In this document: piece by piece, positions 17,088 through 25,990 of the stretch
How positions within the stretch are numbered: the stretch's first letter is position 1
How the letters are laid out: every line of letters starts with the position of its first letter
Origin: Streptomyces avicenniae
GTDB taxonomy: Bacteria > Actinomycetota > Actinomycetes > Streptomycetales > Streptomycetaceae
Assembly (NCBI RefSeq): GCF_000719135.1
Contig: NZ_JOEK01000014.1
Coordinates: 1-64,000, forward strand
Direction of reading: 5' to 3'
Length of the DNA: 64,000 nt
Notes under the pieces: generated by a model
What the model was told of the DNA's origin: nothing
The model's database searches: none
What the model saw: only the letters and a program-made list of their open reading frames with translations
Made by a program: the position numbers and the translations under genes

Positions 17088-18365
17088 TCAGGCGCCGTCC
17101 TCCACGCACCGGTCCCGTCCGGCGGCGAAGCCCAGCACGATCTGGACGGCCATCAGCGCGGCGACGAGGAGCAGCGGCGCGTGCCAGCCGCCCGTGGCCT
17201 CGTTGAGCGTGCCGACCAGCAGGGGGCCAGGGACGGAGATGAGGTAGCCGGTGCTCTGGGCGAAGGCGGACAGCCGGGCCACGCCCGCGGTGGTGCGGGA
17301 GCGCAGGCCGATGAGGGTGAGGGCGACGGGAAAGGAGGTGTTGGCGAGGCCGAGGAGGACGGCCCAGGCCCAGGCGCCGCCCGCGGGGGCGATCCACAGT
17401 CCGGCGTAACCGGCCAGGCCGCACGTGCCGAGGACGGCGAGCAGCGGGCCCTGGCTGCGCATGCGCAGGGCGACGCGCGGCAGGACGAAGCCGAGGGGGG
17501 CGCCGATGGCCATGATCAGGGCGAGGAGCAGCCCGGCGGTGGAGGCGGGGATGCCGGCGTCGCGGAACATCTGCGGGACCCAGCCCATGGTGACGTACGC
17601 GGCGGTGGCCTGGAGGCCGAAGAATCCGGCGAGGCTCCAGGCGGTGCGGGAGCGGGTGACGCGGTACGCGGGGGCGGTCGCGGCTGCCGGTCCTTGTCCT
17701 GGCAGGCCGGTGCCGGGGTCGGCGGTGGCGCGGTGGCGGCGTTCGGCGATGACCCACAGGGGGACGGCGACGGCCGCGGCGACGGCCCACACGCCGAGGC
17801 CGACGCGCCAACTGTCGCCCGCGGCGCGGGTGACCGGGACGGTGAGGGCGGCGGCGACGGCCGTGCCTGCGGCGATCATCGTGGAGTAGAGGCCGGTGAC
17901 GGTGCCGACGCGGTCGGGGAAGTACCGCTTGGTGAGGACGGGCATCAGCACGTTGTTGACGGCGATGCCCGCGAGGGCGAGCGTGCTGGCCGTGAGGAAC
18001 AGGGCGGTCTCGCCCGCGAGCGAGCGCAGGACGAGCCCGGCGGCTATCGCGCACAGCCCGCCGGTGACGACGGCGGCGGGGCCGAAACGGCGGGCGAGCC
18101 GGGGGGCGGTGACGCCGAAGGCGGCGAAGCACAGGGAGGGGACGGCGGTGACCATCCCGGCGACCGTGCCGCTCATGCCGAGGCCGTCGCGGACCTCGGC
18201 GAGGACGGGGCTGAGGCTGGAGACGGCGGGGCGGAGGTTGAACGCCGTGAGCATCAGGCCGACGGCCAGCAGCCAGGGCGCGCGGCGGGCCGCCGCCGTA
18301 GGGCTGGGCGCCGCCCGTACGGGGGAGGACGCCGGCAGAGTACGGTCGTTCTTCGCCAGTTCCAT
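17088..18365 (-). CDS. MFS transporter, CynX/NimT-like
   Basis: A 425-residue membrane protein with about 12 predicted helices. The first is WLLAVGLMLTAFNLRPAVSS, the hallmark of the CynX/NimT branch (cyanate or nitroimidazole-type transport). Both halves show the usual loop pattern (RFGPAAVV and LPRVALRM). ATG 18365 is chosen: it lies immediately after the divergent operator, and earlier ATGs fall inside it. It is divergent from a GntR regulator and followed by the SGM_5486 micro-protein, so it is probably a regulated exporter. Substrate unknown. Confidence 0.9.
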   Translation of the reverse strand: MELAKNDRTLPASSPVRAAPSPTAAARRAPWLLAVGLMLTAFNLRPAVSSLSPVLAEVRDGLGMSGTVAGMVTAVPSLCFAAFGVTAPRLARRFGPAAVVTGGLCAIAAGLVLRSLAGETALFLTASTLALAGIAVNNVLMPVLTKRYFPDRVGTVTGLYSTMIAAGTAVAAALTVPVTRAAGDSWRVGLGVWAVAAAVAVPLWVIAERRHRATADPGTGLPGQGPAAATAPAYRVTRSRTAWSLAGFFGLQATAAYVTMGWVPQMFRDAGIPASTAGLLLALIMAIGAPLGFVLPRVALRMRSQGPLLAVLGTCGLAGYAGLWIAPAGGAWAWAVLLGLANTSFPVALTLIGLRSRTTAGVARLSAFAQSTGYLISVPGPLLVGTLNEATGGWHAPLLLVAALMAVQIVLGFAAGRDRCVEDGA

Positions 18366-18370
18366 GAATA

Positions 18371-18387
18371 CCATCATAGAATGATGG
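18371..18387. promoter_or_regulatory. Perfect inverted repeat, candidate GntR operator
   Basis: CCATCAT-AGA-ATGATGG has 7-bp perfect arms and a 3-base spacer. It lies in the 65-base gap between the MFS and GntR genes, the size and place expected for a FadR-type operator controlling both. The MFS start codon is six bases away, so binding would block its expression. Confidence 0.7.
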
Positions 18388-18430
18388 GATGAATCCGCGC
18401 CGCAGGATTCACGTCCTCCCGGGGAGAGCC

Positions 18431-19117
18431 ATGTCACTGACCGCGCCACGCCGTTCCGCGCTCGCCGACCAGGTGATCGCCCAGCTGCGCCACCAGATCA
18501 CGTCGGGCGAGTGGCCCGTCGGCTCCCGCATCCCGACCGAACCCGAGCTGGTCGAACAGCTCGGCGTCGCCCGCAACACCGTCAGGGAGGCCATCCGCGC
18601 CCTCGCGCACAACGGCCTGCTGGACATCCGCCAGGGCTCGGGCACCTATGTGACGGCGACCAGCGAGCTGGCCGGGGTGATGCTGCGGCGCTTCGAGGAC
18701 GCCGACCCGCAGGACGTCGCCGAGCTGCGCAGCGCGCTGGAGGCCCAGGCCGCACGGCTGGCCGCCGGGCGCCGCACGGAACGGGAGCTGCGGCAGCTGG
18801 AGACGCTGCTCGCGCGGCGCGAGGAGGCGTGGGCCGCCGGGGAGGCGGAACGCTTCGTCGAGGCGGACGCCACGTTCCACATGGCCGTCGTCAAGGCGTC
18901 GCACAACGAGGTGCTGACCGCGCTGTACGCGGACCTCGGCGGCGTCGTCCGCACCTTCCTGCGGCAGAACGTCGGCGACCGGCTGCGCCCCGCCACGTAC
19001 GTGGACCACTCCGGGCTGCTCACGGCGATCCGCGCCGCCGACGCCGCGGCGGCCGAGGCGGAGGCGGGCTCGTACGCCCTGTCCTGCCGCACCGTCGCCA
19101 CCGCCGCGGCGGACTGA
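18431..19117 (+). CDS. GntR-family regulator, FadR subfamily (FCD domain)
   Basis: A 228-residue regulator. The N-terminal winged HTH covers residues about 10-75 (QLRHQITSGEWPVGSRIPTE, VARNTVREAIRALAHNGLL, RQGSGTYV). The all-helical FCD ligand domain covers about 90-215 (DVAELRSALEAQAARLAA, DATFHMAVVKASHN, DHSGLLTAI) with the Asp/His metal-binding residues. GGGGAGAG (18421-18428) precedes the ATG. Divergent from the MFS gene, it probably represses it through the inverted repeat at 18371-18387. Confidence 0.92.
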   Translation: MSLTAPRRSALADQVIAQLRHQITSGEWPVGSRIPTEPELVEQLGVARNTVREAIRALAHNGLLDIRQGSGTYVTATSELAGVMLRRFEDADPQDVAELRSALEAQAARLAAGRRTERELRQLETLLARREEAWAAGEAERFVEADATFHMAVVKASHNEVLTALYADLGGVVRTFLRQNVGDRLRPATYVDHSGLLTAIRAADAAAAEAEAGSYALSCRTVATAAAD

Positions 19118-19130
19118 CCCCGGACGTGCG

Positions 19131-19166
19131 CCTGCCCCCGGCGGCGCGGTGGCCGCCGGGGGCAGG
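19131..19166. terminator. Bidirectional terminator (15-bp perfect stem)
   Basis: CCTGCCCCCGGCGGC (19131-19145) pairs perfectly with 19152-19166 around a 6-base loop. It lies between the convergent GntR and fabI genes. Confidence 0.9.
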
Positions 19167-19185
19167 GCAAGGGACGGGGGTGGTC

Positions 19186-19965
19186 TCAGGCACCCATCAT
19201 GTGCACGCCGCCGTCCACGTGGACGACCTCGCCCGTCGTCTTCGGGAACCAGTCGGACAGCAGCGCGACCACGCCACGGGCCGCGGGCTCCGGGTCGGAC
19301 AGGTCCCAGCCGATGGGCGAGCGGCTGTTCCACACGTCGGCCAGCTCCTCGAAGCCGGGGATCGACTTGGCCGCCATCGACTTGATCGGCCCGGCCGAGA
19401 CCAGGTTGACCCGGATGTTCCGGGGGCCGAGGTCACGCGCCAGGTAGCGGGAGGTCGCCTCAAGGGCCGCCTTCGCGACACCCATCCAGTCGTACTTCGG
19501 CCAGGCCACCTGCGCGTCGAAGTCCATGCCGACGACCGAGCCGCCGCGCTGCTCCAGCAGCGGGAGCAGCGCCGTCGTCAGGGACTTCAGCGAGTACGCG
19601 GACACCTCGACCGCCGTCGCGACCGAAGGCCACTCGGTGTGCAGGAAGTTGCCGCCGAGCGCGTCCTGCGGGGCGAAGCCGATGGAGTGGACGACGCCGT
19701 CCAGCCCGATCCCCTCGCCGATCTGCTCGGTGACCTTCTCCGCGAGGCCCGCCAGGTGCTCCTGGTTCTGCACGTCGAGCTCGATGACCGGCACCGGCTT
19801 CGGCAGCCGCTTCGCGATGCGCTCGACCAGGCTGAGGCGCCCGAAGCCGGTCAGCACGACCTCGGCGCCCTCCTGCTGGGCCAGCTTCGCCGTGTGGAAG
19901 GCGATCGAGGACTCGGTGAGCACCCCGGTGACGAGGATGCGCTTGCCGGCGAGAAGTCCGCTCAT
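19186..19965 (-). CDS. fabI: Enoyl-ACP reductase FabI (InhA-like)
   Basis: NADH-dependent enoyl-acyl carrier protein reductase, the last reduction of type II fatty acid elongation; 259 residues. The atypical-SDR features of FabI/InhA are clear: GKRILVTGVLTESSIAFHTA at the N-terminus with the FabI-type cofactor loop, the SIGFAPQDALGG segment, YDWMGVAKAALEATSRYLA with catalytic Tyr and Lys, and AGPIKSMAAKSIPGF (substrate loop). It follows fabG with a two-base gap, as in S. coelicolor and mycobacteria (fabG1-inhA), so it is translated from the same message. Confidence 0.96.
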   Translation of the reverse strand: MSGLLAGKRILVTGVLTESSIAFHTAKLAQQEGAEVVLTGFGRLSLVERIAKRLPKPVPVIELDVQNQEHLAGLAEKVTEQIGEGIGLDGVVHSIGFAPQDALGGNFLHTEWPSVATAVEVSAYSLKSLTTALLPLLEQRGGSVVGMDFDAQVAWPKYDWMGVAKAALEATSRYLARDLGPRNIRVNLVSAGPIKSMAAKSIPGFEELADVWNSRSPIGWDLSDPEPAARGVVALLSDWFPKTTGEVVHVDGGVHMMGA

Positions 19966-19967
19966 GT

Positions 19968-20687
19968 TCAGTGACCCATGCCCAATCCGCCGTCAACGGG
20001 GATGACGGCTCCAGTGATGTACGCGGCCTCGTCGGAGAGCAGGAAGCGGACGGCGGCGGCCACTTCCTCGGTCTGCGCGTACCGGCCGAGCGGGATCTCC
20101 GCCAGGACGGTGGCGCGCCGCTCCTCGCTGACGGCCTGGGACATCTCGGTGTCCACCCAGCCGGGCGCGACGACGTTGCAGGTGATGTTGCGCGAACCGA
20201 TCTCGCGGGCGACGGAGCGCGCGAAGCCGATCAGACCGGCCTTGGACGCCGCGTAGTTGACCTGTCCTGGCGAGCCCATCATGCCGACGACCGACGAGAT
20301 GAGGACGATACGCCCGCGCCGCGCCCGCAGCATGCCCTTGGCCGCCGTCTTCACCACACGGAACGTGCCGGTGAGGTTGGTCTGGAGGACCGCGTCGAAG
20401 TCCTCGTCCGACATGCGCAGCATCAACTGGTCGCGGTTGATGCCCGCGTTGGCGACAAGGCTCTCGACCTTGCCGTGCACCGCCTCGACCTCTTTGAACG
20501 CCTGCTCCACCTGTTCGGTGTCGGTGATGTCGCACCGCACGGGCAGGCAGCCCCGTTCGACCAGCTCCTTCGGGGGCTCGCCGGACCGGTAGGTGAAGGC
20601 GACCTTGTCGCCCGAGTCGGCCAGTACGCGGGCGATGGCCAGGCCGATGCCGCGATTGCCTCCGGTGACCAGAACCGAGCGGCTCAA
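19968..20687 (-). CDS. fabG: 3-oxoacyl-ACP reductase FabG
   Basis: A 239-residue SDR that reduces 3-ketoacyl-ACP with NADPH in fatty acid elongation. Features are TGGNRGIGLAIA (cofactor loop), NAGINRDQLMLRM (a FabG-specific stretch), catalytic Ser-Tyr-Lys in SSVVGMMGSPGQVNYAASKAG, and the VDGGLGMGH C-terminus that contacts the neighbouring subunit. It is the first gene of the fabG-fabI operon. The promoter is in the 250-base gap shared with tldD. Confidence 0.95.
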   Translation of the reverse strand: MSRSVLVTGGNRGIGLAIARVLADSGDKVAFTYRSGEPPKELVERGCLPVRCDITDTEQVEQAFKEVEAVHGKVESLVANAGINRDQLMLRMSDEDFDAVLQTNLTGTFRVVKTAAKGMLRARRGRIVLISSVVGMMGSPGQVNYAASKAGLIGFARSVAREIGSRNITCNVVAPGWVDTEMSQAVSEERRATVLAEIPLGRYAQTEEVAAAVRFLLSDEAAYITGAVIPVDGGLGMGH

Positions 20688-20822
20688 GGGGGCACCTTCT
20701 TTCTGCGTCGTATGCTCCGGACAACGCTAACCTCCCTCACGGACCCGTTGGGGGGCGGGCCGTGACAGGCGCTCCGTCGCCGCTCTGTCGGGTTCCTACA
20801 TCCGGTGCACGTCACGGGCGGT

Positions 20823-20876
20823 CACCTCCGCCCGCCCGTCGGCCAGGACTCCCTGGGCGGCGGGCGGGCGGAGGTG
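20823..20876. repeat. Long perfect inverted repeat between fabG and tldD starts
   Basis: Arms CACCTCCGCCCGCCCG (20823-20838) and its complement (20861-20876) pair over 16 bp. The 22-base loop can form an inner CCAGG/CCTGG stem. Since it lies between divergent start sites it is not a terminator for the flanking genes in the usual sense; it could be an insulator, a leader structure of tldD, or a protein site. The rest of the gap 20688-20937 holds an ATGATC at 20878-20883 and AGGAGAG before tldD. Confidence 0.75.
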
Positions 20877-20937
20877 CATGATCGGGCGGGGCGCCCGACC
20901 GGCCCCGCACCGCAGCGGCACTCGGACAGGAGAGATT

Positions 20938-22458
20938 GTGCCCAGATCGATCGACGAGTCCTTCCTCGCCCTCCCCCTGCGCCCACTGGCCGACGCCGCG
21001 CTGGCGCGGGCCCGCGCGCTGGGCGCCGAGCACGCCGACTTCCGCCTCGAACGCGTCCGCAGCGCCAACTGGCTGCTGCGCGACGCCCGTCCGGCCGGTT
21101 CACGGGACGGCACGGACACCGGGTACGCGGTGCGCGTCGTCCACGGCGGCGCCTGGGGCTTCGCGGCGGGCGTGGACATGACGATGGACGCCGCCGCCCG
21201 GGTCGCCTCCCAGGCGGTCGAGATGGCCAAGCTGTCCGCCCGCGTCATCGCCGCGGCCGGTTCGGACGAGCGCGTCGAGCTGGCGCCCGAGCCCTCGCAC
21301 GGCGAGCGGACGTGGGTCTCGCCCTACGAGGTGAACCCGTTCGACGTCCCCGGCGCCGAGCGGATCGAACTCCTCGCCGACCGGAGCGCGCGGCTGCTGG
21401 CGGGCGAGGGCGTGAGCCATGTGGACACGCGCCTGTGGGCGGTGCAGGAGAACAAGTTCTACGCCGACACGGCGGGCACCGTCACGACGCAGCAGCGCGT
21501 ACGGATCCTGCCGGAGCTGACGGCGACCAACGTCGCGCCCGACGGCAGGTTCGACACGATGCGCACCCTCGCGCCACCGGCCGCGCGCGGCTGGGAGTAC
21601 TTCACCGGCACCGCGTGGGACTGGGACGGCGAACTCGCCCGCATCCCCGGCCTGCTGGCCGGGAAGCTGGCCGCGCCCTCGGTGGAGGCCGGGGCGTACG
21701 ACCTGGTGATCGCGCCGTCGAACCTCTTCCTCACCATCCACGAGTCCATCGGCCACGCCACCGAGCTGGACCGCGCGCTCGGGTACGAGGCGGCGTACGC
21801 GGGCACCTCGTTCGCCACCTTCGACCAGCTGGGGAGCCTGCGGTACGGCTCCGAGGCGATGCACGTCACCGGCGACCGGACGGCCGAGCACGGCCTCGCG
21901 ACCGTCGGGTACGACGACGACGGCGTCGAGGCGCAGTCCTGGGACCTGGTGAAGGACGGCGTGCTCGTCGGCTACCAGACGGACCGCCGCACGGCCGCGC
22001 TGACGGGCGCCGCGCGCTCCAACGGCTGCGCGTTCGCCGACTCCCCCGCGCACGTGCCGCTCCAGCGCATGGCGAACGTCTCGCTGCAGCCCGACCCGGC
22101 GGGCCCGGACACGGACGGGCTGATCTCGCGCGTGGAGCGCGGCATCTTCATCGAGGGCGACGGGTCGTGGTCCATCGACATGCAGCGCTACAACTTCCAG
22201 TTCACCGGGCAGCGTTTCTTCCGCATCGAGAACGGCGAGCTGGCCGGTCAGCTGCGGGACGTCGCGTACCAGGCGACGACGACCGACTTCTGGGGCGCGA
22301 TGGAGGCGGTCGGCGGCCCCGACACCTACGTCCTGGGCGGCTCCTTCATGTGCGGCAAGGCGCAGCCCGGCCAGCTGGCCGCCGTCTCGCACGGCTGCCC
22401 CTCCGCCCTCTTCCGTCAGATCAACGTCCTCAACACCACGCAGGAGGCGGGCCGATGA
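20938..22458 (+). CDS. tldD: TldD metalloprotease subunit
   Basis: A 506-residue TldD/PmbA-family protein. The zinc site is HESIGHATELDRALG, the HExxxH motif of TldD, with a downstream zinc-binding Cys expected near the C-terminus (GSFMCGKAQPGQ). GTG 20938 follows AGGAGAG at good spacing. TldD and TldE form a heterodimeric protease that degrades unfolded peptides and trims some peptide natural products. The stop overlaps the tldE start (ATGA), so translation is coupled. No RiPP precursor is seen nearby, so a housekeeping role is likely. Confidence 0.94.
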   Translation: MPRSIDESFLALPLRPLADAALARARALGAEHADFRLERVRSANWLLRDARPAGSRDGTDTGYAVRVVHGGAWGFAAGVDMTMDAAARVASQAVEMAKLSARVIAAAGSDERVELAPEPSHGERTWVSPYEVNPFDVPGAERIELLADRSARLLAGEGVSHVDTRLWAVQENKFYADTAGTVTTQQRVRILPELTATNVAPDGRFDTMRTLAPPAARGWEYFTGTAWDWDGELARIPGLLAGKLAAPSVEAGAYDLVIAPSNLFLTIHESIGHATELDRALGYEAAYAGTSFATFDQLGSLRYGSEAMHVTGDRTAEHGLATVGYDDDGVEAQSWDLVKDGVLVGYQTDRRTAALTGAARSNGCAFADSPAHVPLQRMANVSLQPDPAGPDTDGLISRVERGIFIEGDGSWSIDMQRYNFQFTGQRFFRIENGELAGQLRDVAYQATTTDFWGAMEAVGGPDTYVLGGSFMCGKAQPGQLAAVSHGCPSALFRQINVLNTTQEAGR

Positions 22459-23867
22459 GCGGCACCGGCGGCACCGGAAGACCCCACGAGATCGTCGAAC
22501 GCGCCCTCGCCCTCTCGCGGGCGGACAGCACCGTCGTCCTCGCCGAGGAGACGTCGGGCGCCAATCTGCGCTGGGCGGGCAACGCGCTGACGACCAACGG
22601 CGTCACGCGCGGCCGTTCGCTCACCGTCATCGCCACCGTGGACGGCGCCCGGGGCACCTCGGCCGGGGTCGTCACGCGGTCGGCCGTCACGGACGAGGAC
22701 CTGGAGCCGCTGGTGCGGGCCGCCGAGGAGGCCGCCCGCCAGTCCCCCGCCGCCGAGGACGCGCAGCCCCTGCACACGGGCGGCGCGGCGTCGGCGGACT
22801 TCACCGCGGAGCCCGCCGCGACGTCCCCTGCCGTCTTCGACGCGTTCGCGCCCGCGCTCGGCGAGACGTTCGCCCGCGCGGCGGCGCAGGGCCGCGAGCT
22901 GTTCGGCTTCGCGGAACACACGGTCGTCTCCACCTACCTGGGCACCTCGGGCGGCCTGCGGCTGCGCCACGACCAGCCCGCGGGCCACGTGGAGCTGAAC
23001 GCCAAGTCGCACGCGCGCAGCCGTTCCGCCTACGTGTCGGTCCCCACCGACGACTTCACGGACGTGGACCCGCTCGCGCTGGACGCCGCGCTGGCCGGGC
23101 GGCTGGCCTGGGCGGAGCGCCGCGTCGATCTCCCGGCCGGGCGCTACGAGACGCTGCTGCCGCCGACCTCCGTGGCCGACCTGGTGGTCTACCAGCAGTG
23201 GATGGCGGACGCGCGGCAGGCGCACGACGGCCGCACCGTCTTCGCCGCGCCCGGCGGCGGGACGCGCGTCGGCGAGCGGCTGACCTCGCTGCCGTTCACG
23301 CTGTGGAGCGACCCGGCCGCGCCGGGCCTCGGGTCCGCGCCGTTCGTCGTCGCGCACTCCTCCGCCGCCGGGTTCGGGCCGCAGACGTCCGTCTTCGACA
23401 ACGGGCTGCCGCTCGGCCGCGCGGAGTGGATCGAGGAGGGGGTGCTGCGGCGGCTGGTCACCACCCGGTACACCGCCGACGTCACCGGCCTGCCCGTCGC
23501 CCCGCTGCCGGGCAACCTGCTGCTCGACGCGGGCGGCGACGGCTCGATCGACGACCTGGTGGCGCGCACGGAGCGCGGGCTGCTCGTGACGTCGCTGTGG
23601 TACATCCGCGAGGTGGACCCGAAGAACCTGCTGCTGACCGGCCTGACCAGGGACGGCGTCTACCTCGTGGAGAACGGCGAGGTGACGGGCGTGGTCAACA
23701 ACTTCCGGTTCAACGAGTCGCCGGTGGACGTGCTGGCGCGCGCCGCCGAGGCGGGGGCGAGCGAGCGCACGCGGTCCCGGGAGTGGGGCGAGGAGTTCCC
23801 GCGCGTCGCGATGCCCGCGCTGCGGGTGCCCGACTTCCACATGAGTTCGGTCAGCCCCGGGGTGTGA
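22455..23867 (+). CDS. tldE: TldE/PmbA metalloprotease partner subunit
   Basis: A 470-residue partner of TldD that lacks the HExxxH zinc motif, as is normal for TldE. Visible landmarks are LRWAGNALTTNG near residue 28, the RYETLLPPTSVADLV segment, LLTSLWYIREVDPKNLLLTG near the C-terminus, and the final RVPDFHMSSVSPG. It starts in the four-base overlap with tldD. A 97-base gap separates it from tyrS. Confidence 0.93.
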   Translation: MSGTGGTGRPHEIVERALALSRADSTVVLAEETSGANLRWAGNALTTNGVTRGRSLTVIATVDGARGTSAGVVTRSAVTDEDLEPLVRAAEEAARQSPAAEDAQPLHTGGAASADFTAEPAATSPAVFDAFAPALGETFARAAAQGRELFGFAEHTVVSTYLGTSGGLRLRHDQPAGHVELNAKSHARSRSAYVSVPTDDFTDVDPLALDAALAGRLAWAERRVDLPAGRYETLLPPTSVADLVVYQQWMADARQAHDGRTVFAAPGGGTRVGERLTSLPFTLWSDPAAPGLGSAPFVVAHSSAAGFGPQTSVFDNGLPLGRAEWIEEGVLRRLVTTRYTADVTGLPVAPLPGNLLLDAGGDGSIDDLVARTERGLLVTSLWYIREVDPKNLLLTGLTRDGVYLVENGEVTGVVNNFRFNESPVDVLARAAEAGASERTRSREWGEEFPRVAMPALRVPDFHMSSVSPGV

Positions 23868-23964
23868 GGCGGTCGCGGGCCCGTCCTGGCAGGGCGGTGA
23901 CGGGGGGTGGCGCCGTAGGATGGGCCCGCCCCCCGACCGCTCCAGAACCCCGGGATGATCCGAC

Positions 23965-25374
23965 GTGACACGCCTCGGCGAATCCGTGCGGCGCGCGACC
24001 GCGCTGCTCGTGCAGGACCTCTCCTCCGACGCCACCGTGCGGGAGCTTCTCCAGGAGACGGGGTCCCGGCGGTATCTGGATCTCAGCGACCTCCCCGCGG
24101 GCGAGCAGGCCGAGCTGATCGGCGCGCGGACGGTGAACGTGCTGCCGTCGGGCGACGCGCTCGCGGAACGAGTCGCCGCCGCGCAGGAGGCGGGCCGCGG
24201 CCTGCGCGTGAAGCTCGGCATCGACCCGACGGGCGCCGACGTCCATCTCGGGCACGCCGTGCCGATGATCGTGCTCAGCCGCTTCCAGCGGATGGGCCAC
24301 GACGTGACGCTGATCATCGGCGACCTCACGGCGAGCATCGGCGACCCGAGCGGACGCTCCGAGGAACGCCCGCCGCTCACCGGCGAGGACATCGCCCGCA
24401 ACCTCGCCGGGTACGGCGACCAGGTGCGGCCGTTCTTCGACTTCGAGCAGGTGCGCCTGCGGCACAACAGCGAGTGGCTGGCCGGGATCACGCTGCCCCG
24501 GCTGATCGGCATCCTCGCCCAGGTGTCGGCGTCGGCGCTGCTCCAGCGCGACGACTTCAGGCGGCGGCTGGACGCGGGCCACGGCCTGTCGATGTCCGAG
24601 CTGATCTACCCGGTGGCCATGGCGATCGACTCCGTCGAGATCATGGCGGACGTCGAGCTGGGCGGCGTGGACCAGTTGCTGAACCTCCAGATGGGCCGCC
24701 GGGTGATGGAGATCCACGGCCAGACGCCGCAGCTCGTCGTCACGCTGCCGCTGATCGAGGGCACCGACGGCTCCGGCGCCAAGATGTCCAAGTCGAAGGG
24801 GAACTACATCGGCCTGTCCGCCGCGCCCGACGAGCTGTTCGGCAAGGTCATGTCGATCCCCGACCGGCTGGTCGAGCCGTACCTGCGCGCCCTGACCGAG
24901 TGGACGGACGCCGAGCTGGCGGTCGTCACGGCCCGGCTGGCGGACGGCACGCTGCACCCGATGGACCTGAAGAAGGTCCTGGCGGGGGAGGTCGTGACCG
25001 CGCTGCACGACCTGGACGCCGCGATGGGCGCGCGCGCCGCGTTCACGGCGCGGTTCTCGCGGCGGAGCTTCACCGAGGTGGCGGCGCTGCCCGAGGTCTC
25101 GCTCGCCGAGTACGGCGCGGAGACGGTGACGACGGTGCTGACCAAGGTCCTCGACTTCGTGCCGAGCGCGTCCGCCGCGCGGCGGCTGGCCCGGCAGAAC
25201 GGGCTGCGGCTCGTGCTGGAGACGGCGGACGGGCAACGGACCGAGACCGTGCCGGAGGAGGACGCGCTGCGCACGCTCGCCGAGGTCGTCACCGAGCGTG
25301 CCGACGGGCTCGCGGGGACGCCGGACAGCGTGTACCTGAAGGCGGGACGCAAGCTCGCGCGGGTGCGCGACTGA
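23965..25374 (+). CDS. tyrS: Tyrosyl-tRNA synthetase
   Basis: Charges tRNA-Tyr in translation. A class I synthetase of 469 residues with the HIGH-type motif HLGH (94-97), the KMSKS loop at 273-277, and a C-terminal S4-like RNA-binding region (residues about 400-469, VPSASAARRLARQNGLRLV). The VPMIVLSRFQRMGHDVTLIIG stretch places it in the TyrZ-like branch rather than the E. coli-like one. GTG start at 23965. An ATGATC (23955-23960) lies in the short leader. No T-box is visible. Confidence 0.94.
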   Translation: MTRLGESVRRATALLVQDLSSDATVRELLQETGSRRYLDLSDLPAGEQAELIGARTVNVLPSGDALAERVAAAQEAGRGLRVKLGIDPTGADVHLGHAVPMIVLSRFQRMGHDVTLIIGDLTASIGDPSGRSEERPPLTGEDIARNLAGYGDQVRPFFDFEQVRLRHNSEWLAGITLPRLIGILAQVSASALLQRDDFRRRLDAGHGLSMSELIYPVAMAIDSVEIMADVELGGVDQLLNLQMGRRVMEIHGQTPQLVVTLPLIEGTDGSGAKMSKSKGNYIGLSAAPDELFGKVMSIPDRLVEPYLRALTEWTDAELAVVTARLADGTLHPMDLKKVLAGEVVTALHDLDAAMGARAAFTARFSRRSFTEVAALPEVSLAEYGAETVTTVLTKVLDFVPSASAARRLARQNGLRLVLETADGQRTETVPEEDALRTLAEVVTERADGLAGTPDSVYLKAGRKLARVRD

Positions 25375-25420
25375 GCAGCGGCGCGGCAGGCGTACCGTGG
25401 ACGGCGGGTGGTGAGGCATC

Positions 25421-25765
25421 GTGCGCGTAGGACACCGAGCGGGACGCGGGCAGGCCGGTCCCGAGGTCTTCAGGATCACCGGGGCCAGGCAGGGGCTGAC
25501 GGACGACGTCCGTGGGCGGCAGCGGCGGTATGTGATCTCCATGCTCGTCCGCACGGCGGCGGTCATCGCGACCGTGGTGCTGTGGGACGTCAGCAGGCCG
25601 GTCGCCGTCGTGACGCTCGTGCTGGGCGCGCTGCTGCCGTACGTCGCGGTGGTCGTCGCCAACGCGGGGCGGGAGAACGTTCCGTCCCTCCCGTCCACCT
25701 TTGTGACCGGGGCCGGGCGCGGCGCGCTGCCGCCAGACGGCGGCGATCCGCACAACCGGAACTGA
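25421..25765 (+). CDS. DUF3099 membrane protein
   Basis: A 114-residue actinobacterial protein. The DUF3099 signature is EVFRITGARQGLTDDVRGRQ at residues about 15-35, followed by two hydrophobic helices (about 38-58 and 62-82) and a disordered Pro/Gly tail. Function is unknown. It lies 46 bases after tyrS and could be read through from it. GTG 25421 is the given start; the ribosome site is weak. Confidence 0.85.
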   Translation: MRVGHRAGRGQAGPEVFRITGARQGLTDDVRGRQRRYVISMLVRTAAVIATVVLWDVSRPVAVVTLVLGALLPYVAVVVANAGRENVPSLPSTFVTGAGRGALPPDGGDPHNRN

Positions 25766-25837
25766 GGCGTCCGGCGGCGAAGAAGCGGTGGCACGCAACC
25801 AATTGGGCCGTTCGGCTGCGCCGAAGAGGGCATTGCA

Positions 25838-25928
25838 TGTCATACTTCTAGGGCGCTCCGCATCCCCCGTCGGAGCGACGGACCGACGCCGGGCGGCTCC
25901 CCCCGTGGCTGCCCGGCGTCGCCCCTTT
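25838..25928 (+). ncRNA. Putative small RNA or leader: extended -10 promoter, two hairpins, U-tract
   Basis: In the gap after DUF3099, TGTCATACT (25838-25846) matches an extended -10 promoter. A start near 25853 would yield about 75 bases. These contain hairpin 1 (CGCTCCG 25854-25860 with CGGAGCG 25871-25877) and hairpin 2 (GACGCCGGGC 25885-25894 with GCCCGGCGTC 25911-25920), followed by CCCCTTTT. Hairpin 2 plus the T-run is a good intrinsic terminator and also ends the tyrS-DUF3099 message. Whether the short transcript exists, or is an attenuator of the next gene, is inference. Confidence 0.45.
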
Positions 25929-25990
25929 TCCCGCCGCCGTCCGCTCCTGTGTGCCTCATGGGGAGACGATGCGGAGAGGGAGAGGATTCC

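Noticed and set aside
19186..20687. fabG-fabI as part of a polyketide or fatty-acid-like natural product cluster
   Set aside because: The pair is the standard housekeeping fabG-inhA operon, and no ketosynthase or carrier protein is nearby.
20938..23867. tldD-tldE as part of a ribosomal peptide cluster
   Set aside because: I found no precursor-like small gene or maturation enzyme next to them; the conserved core context suggests housekeeping.
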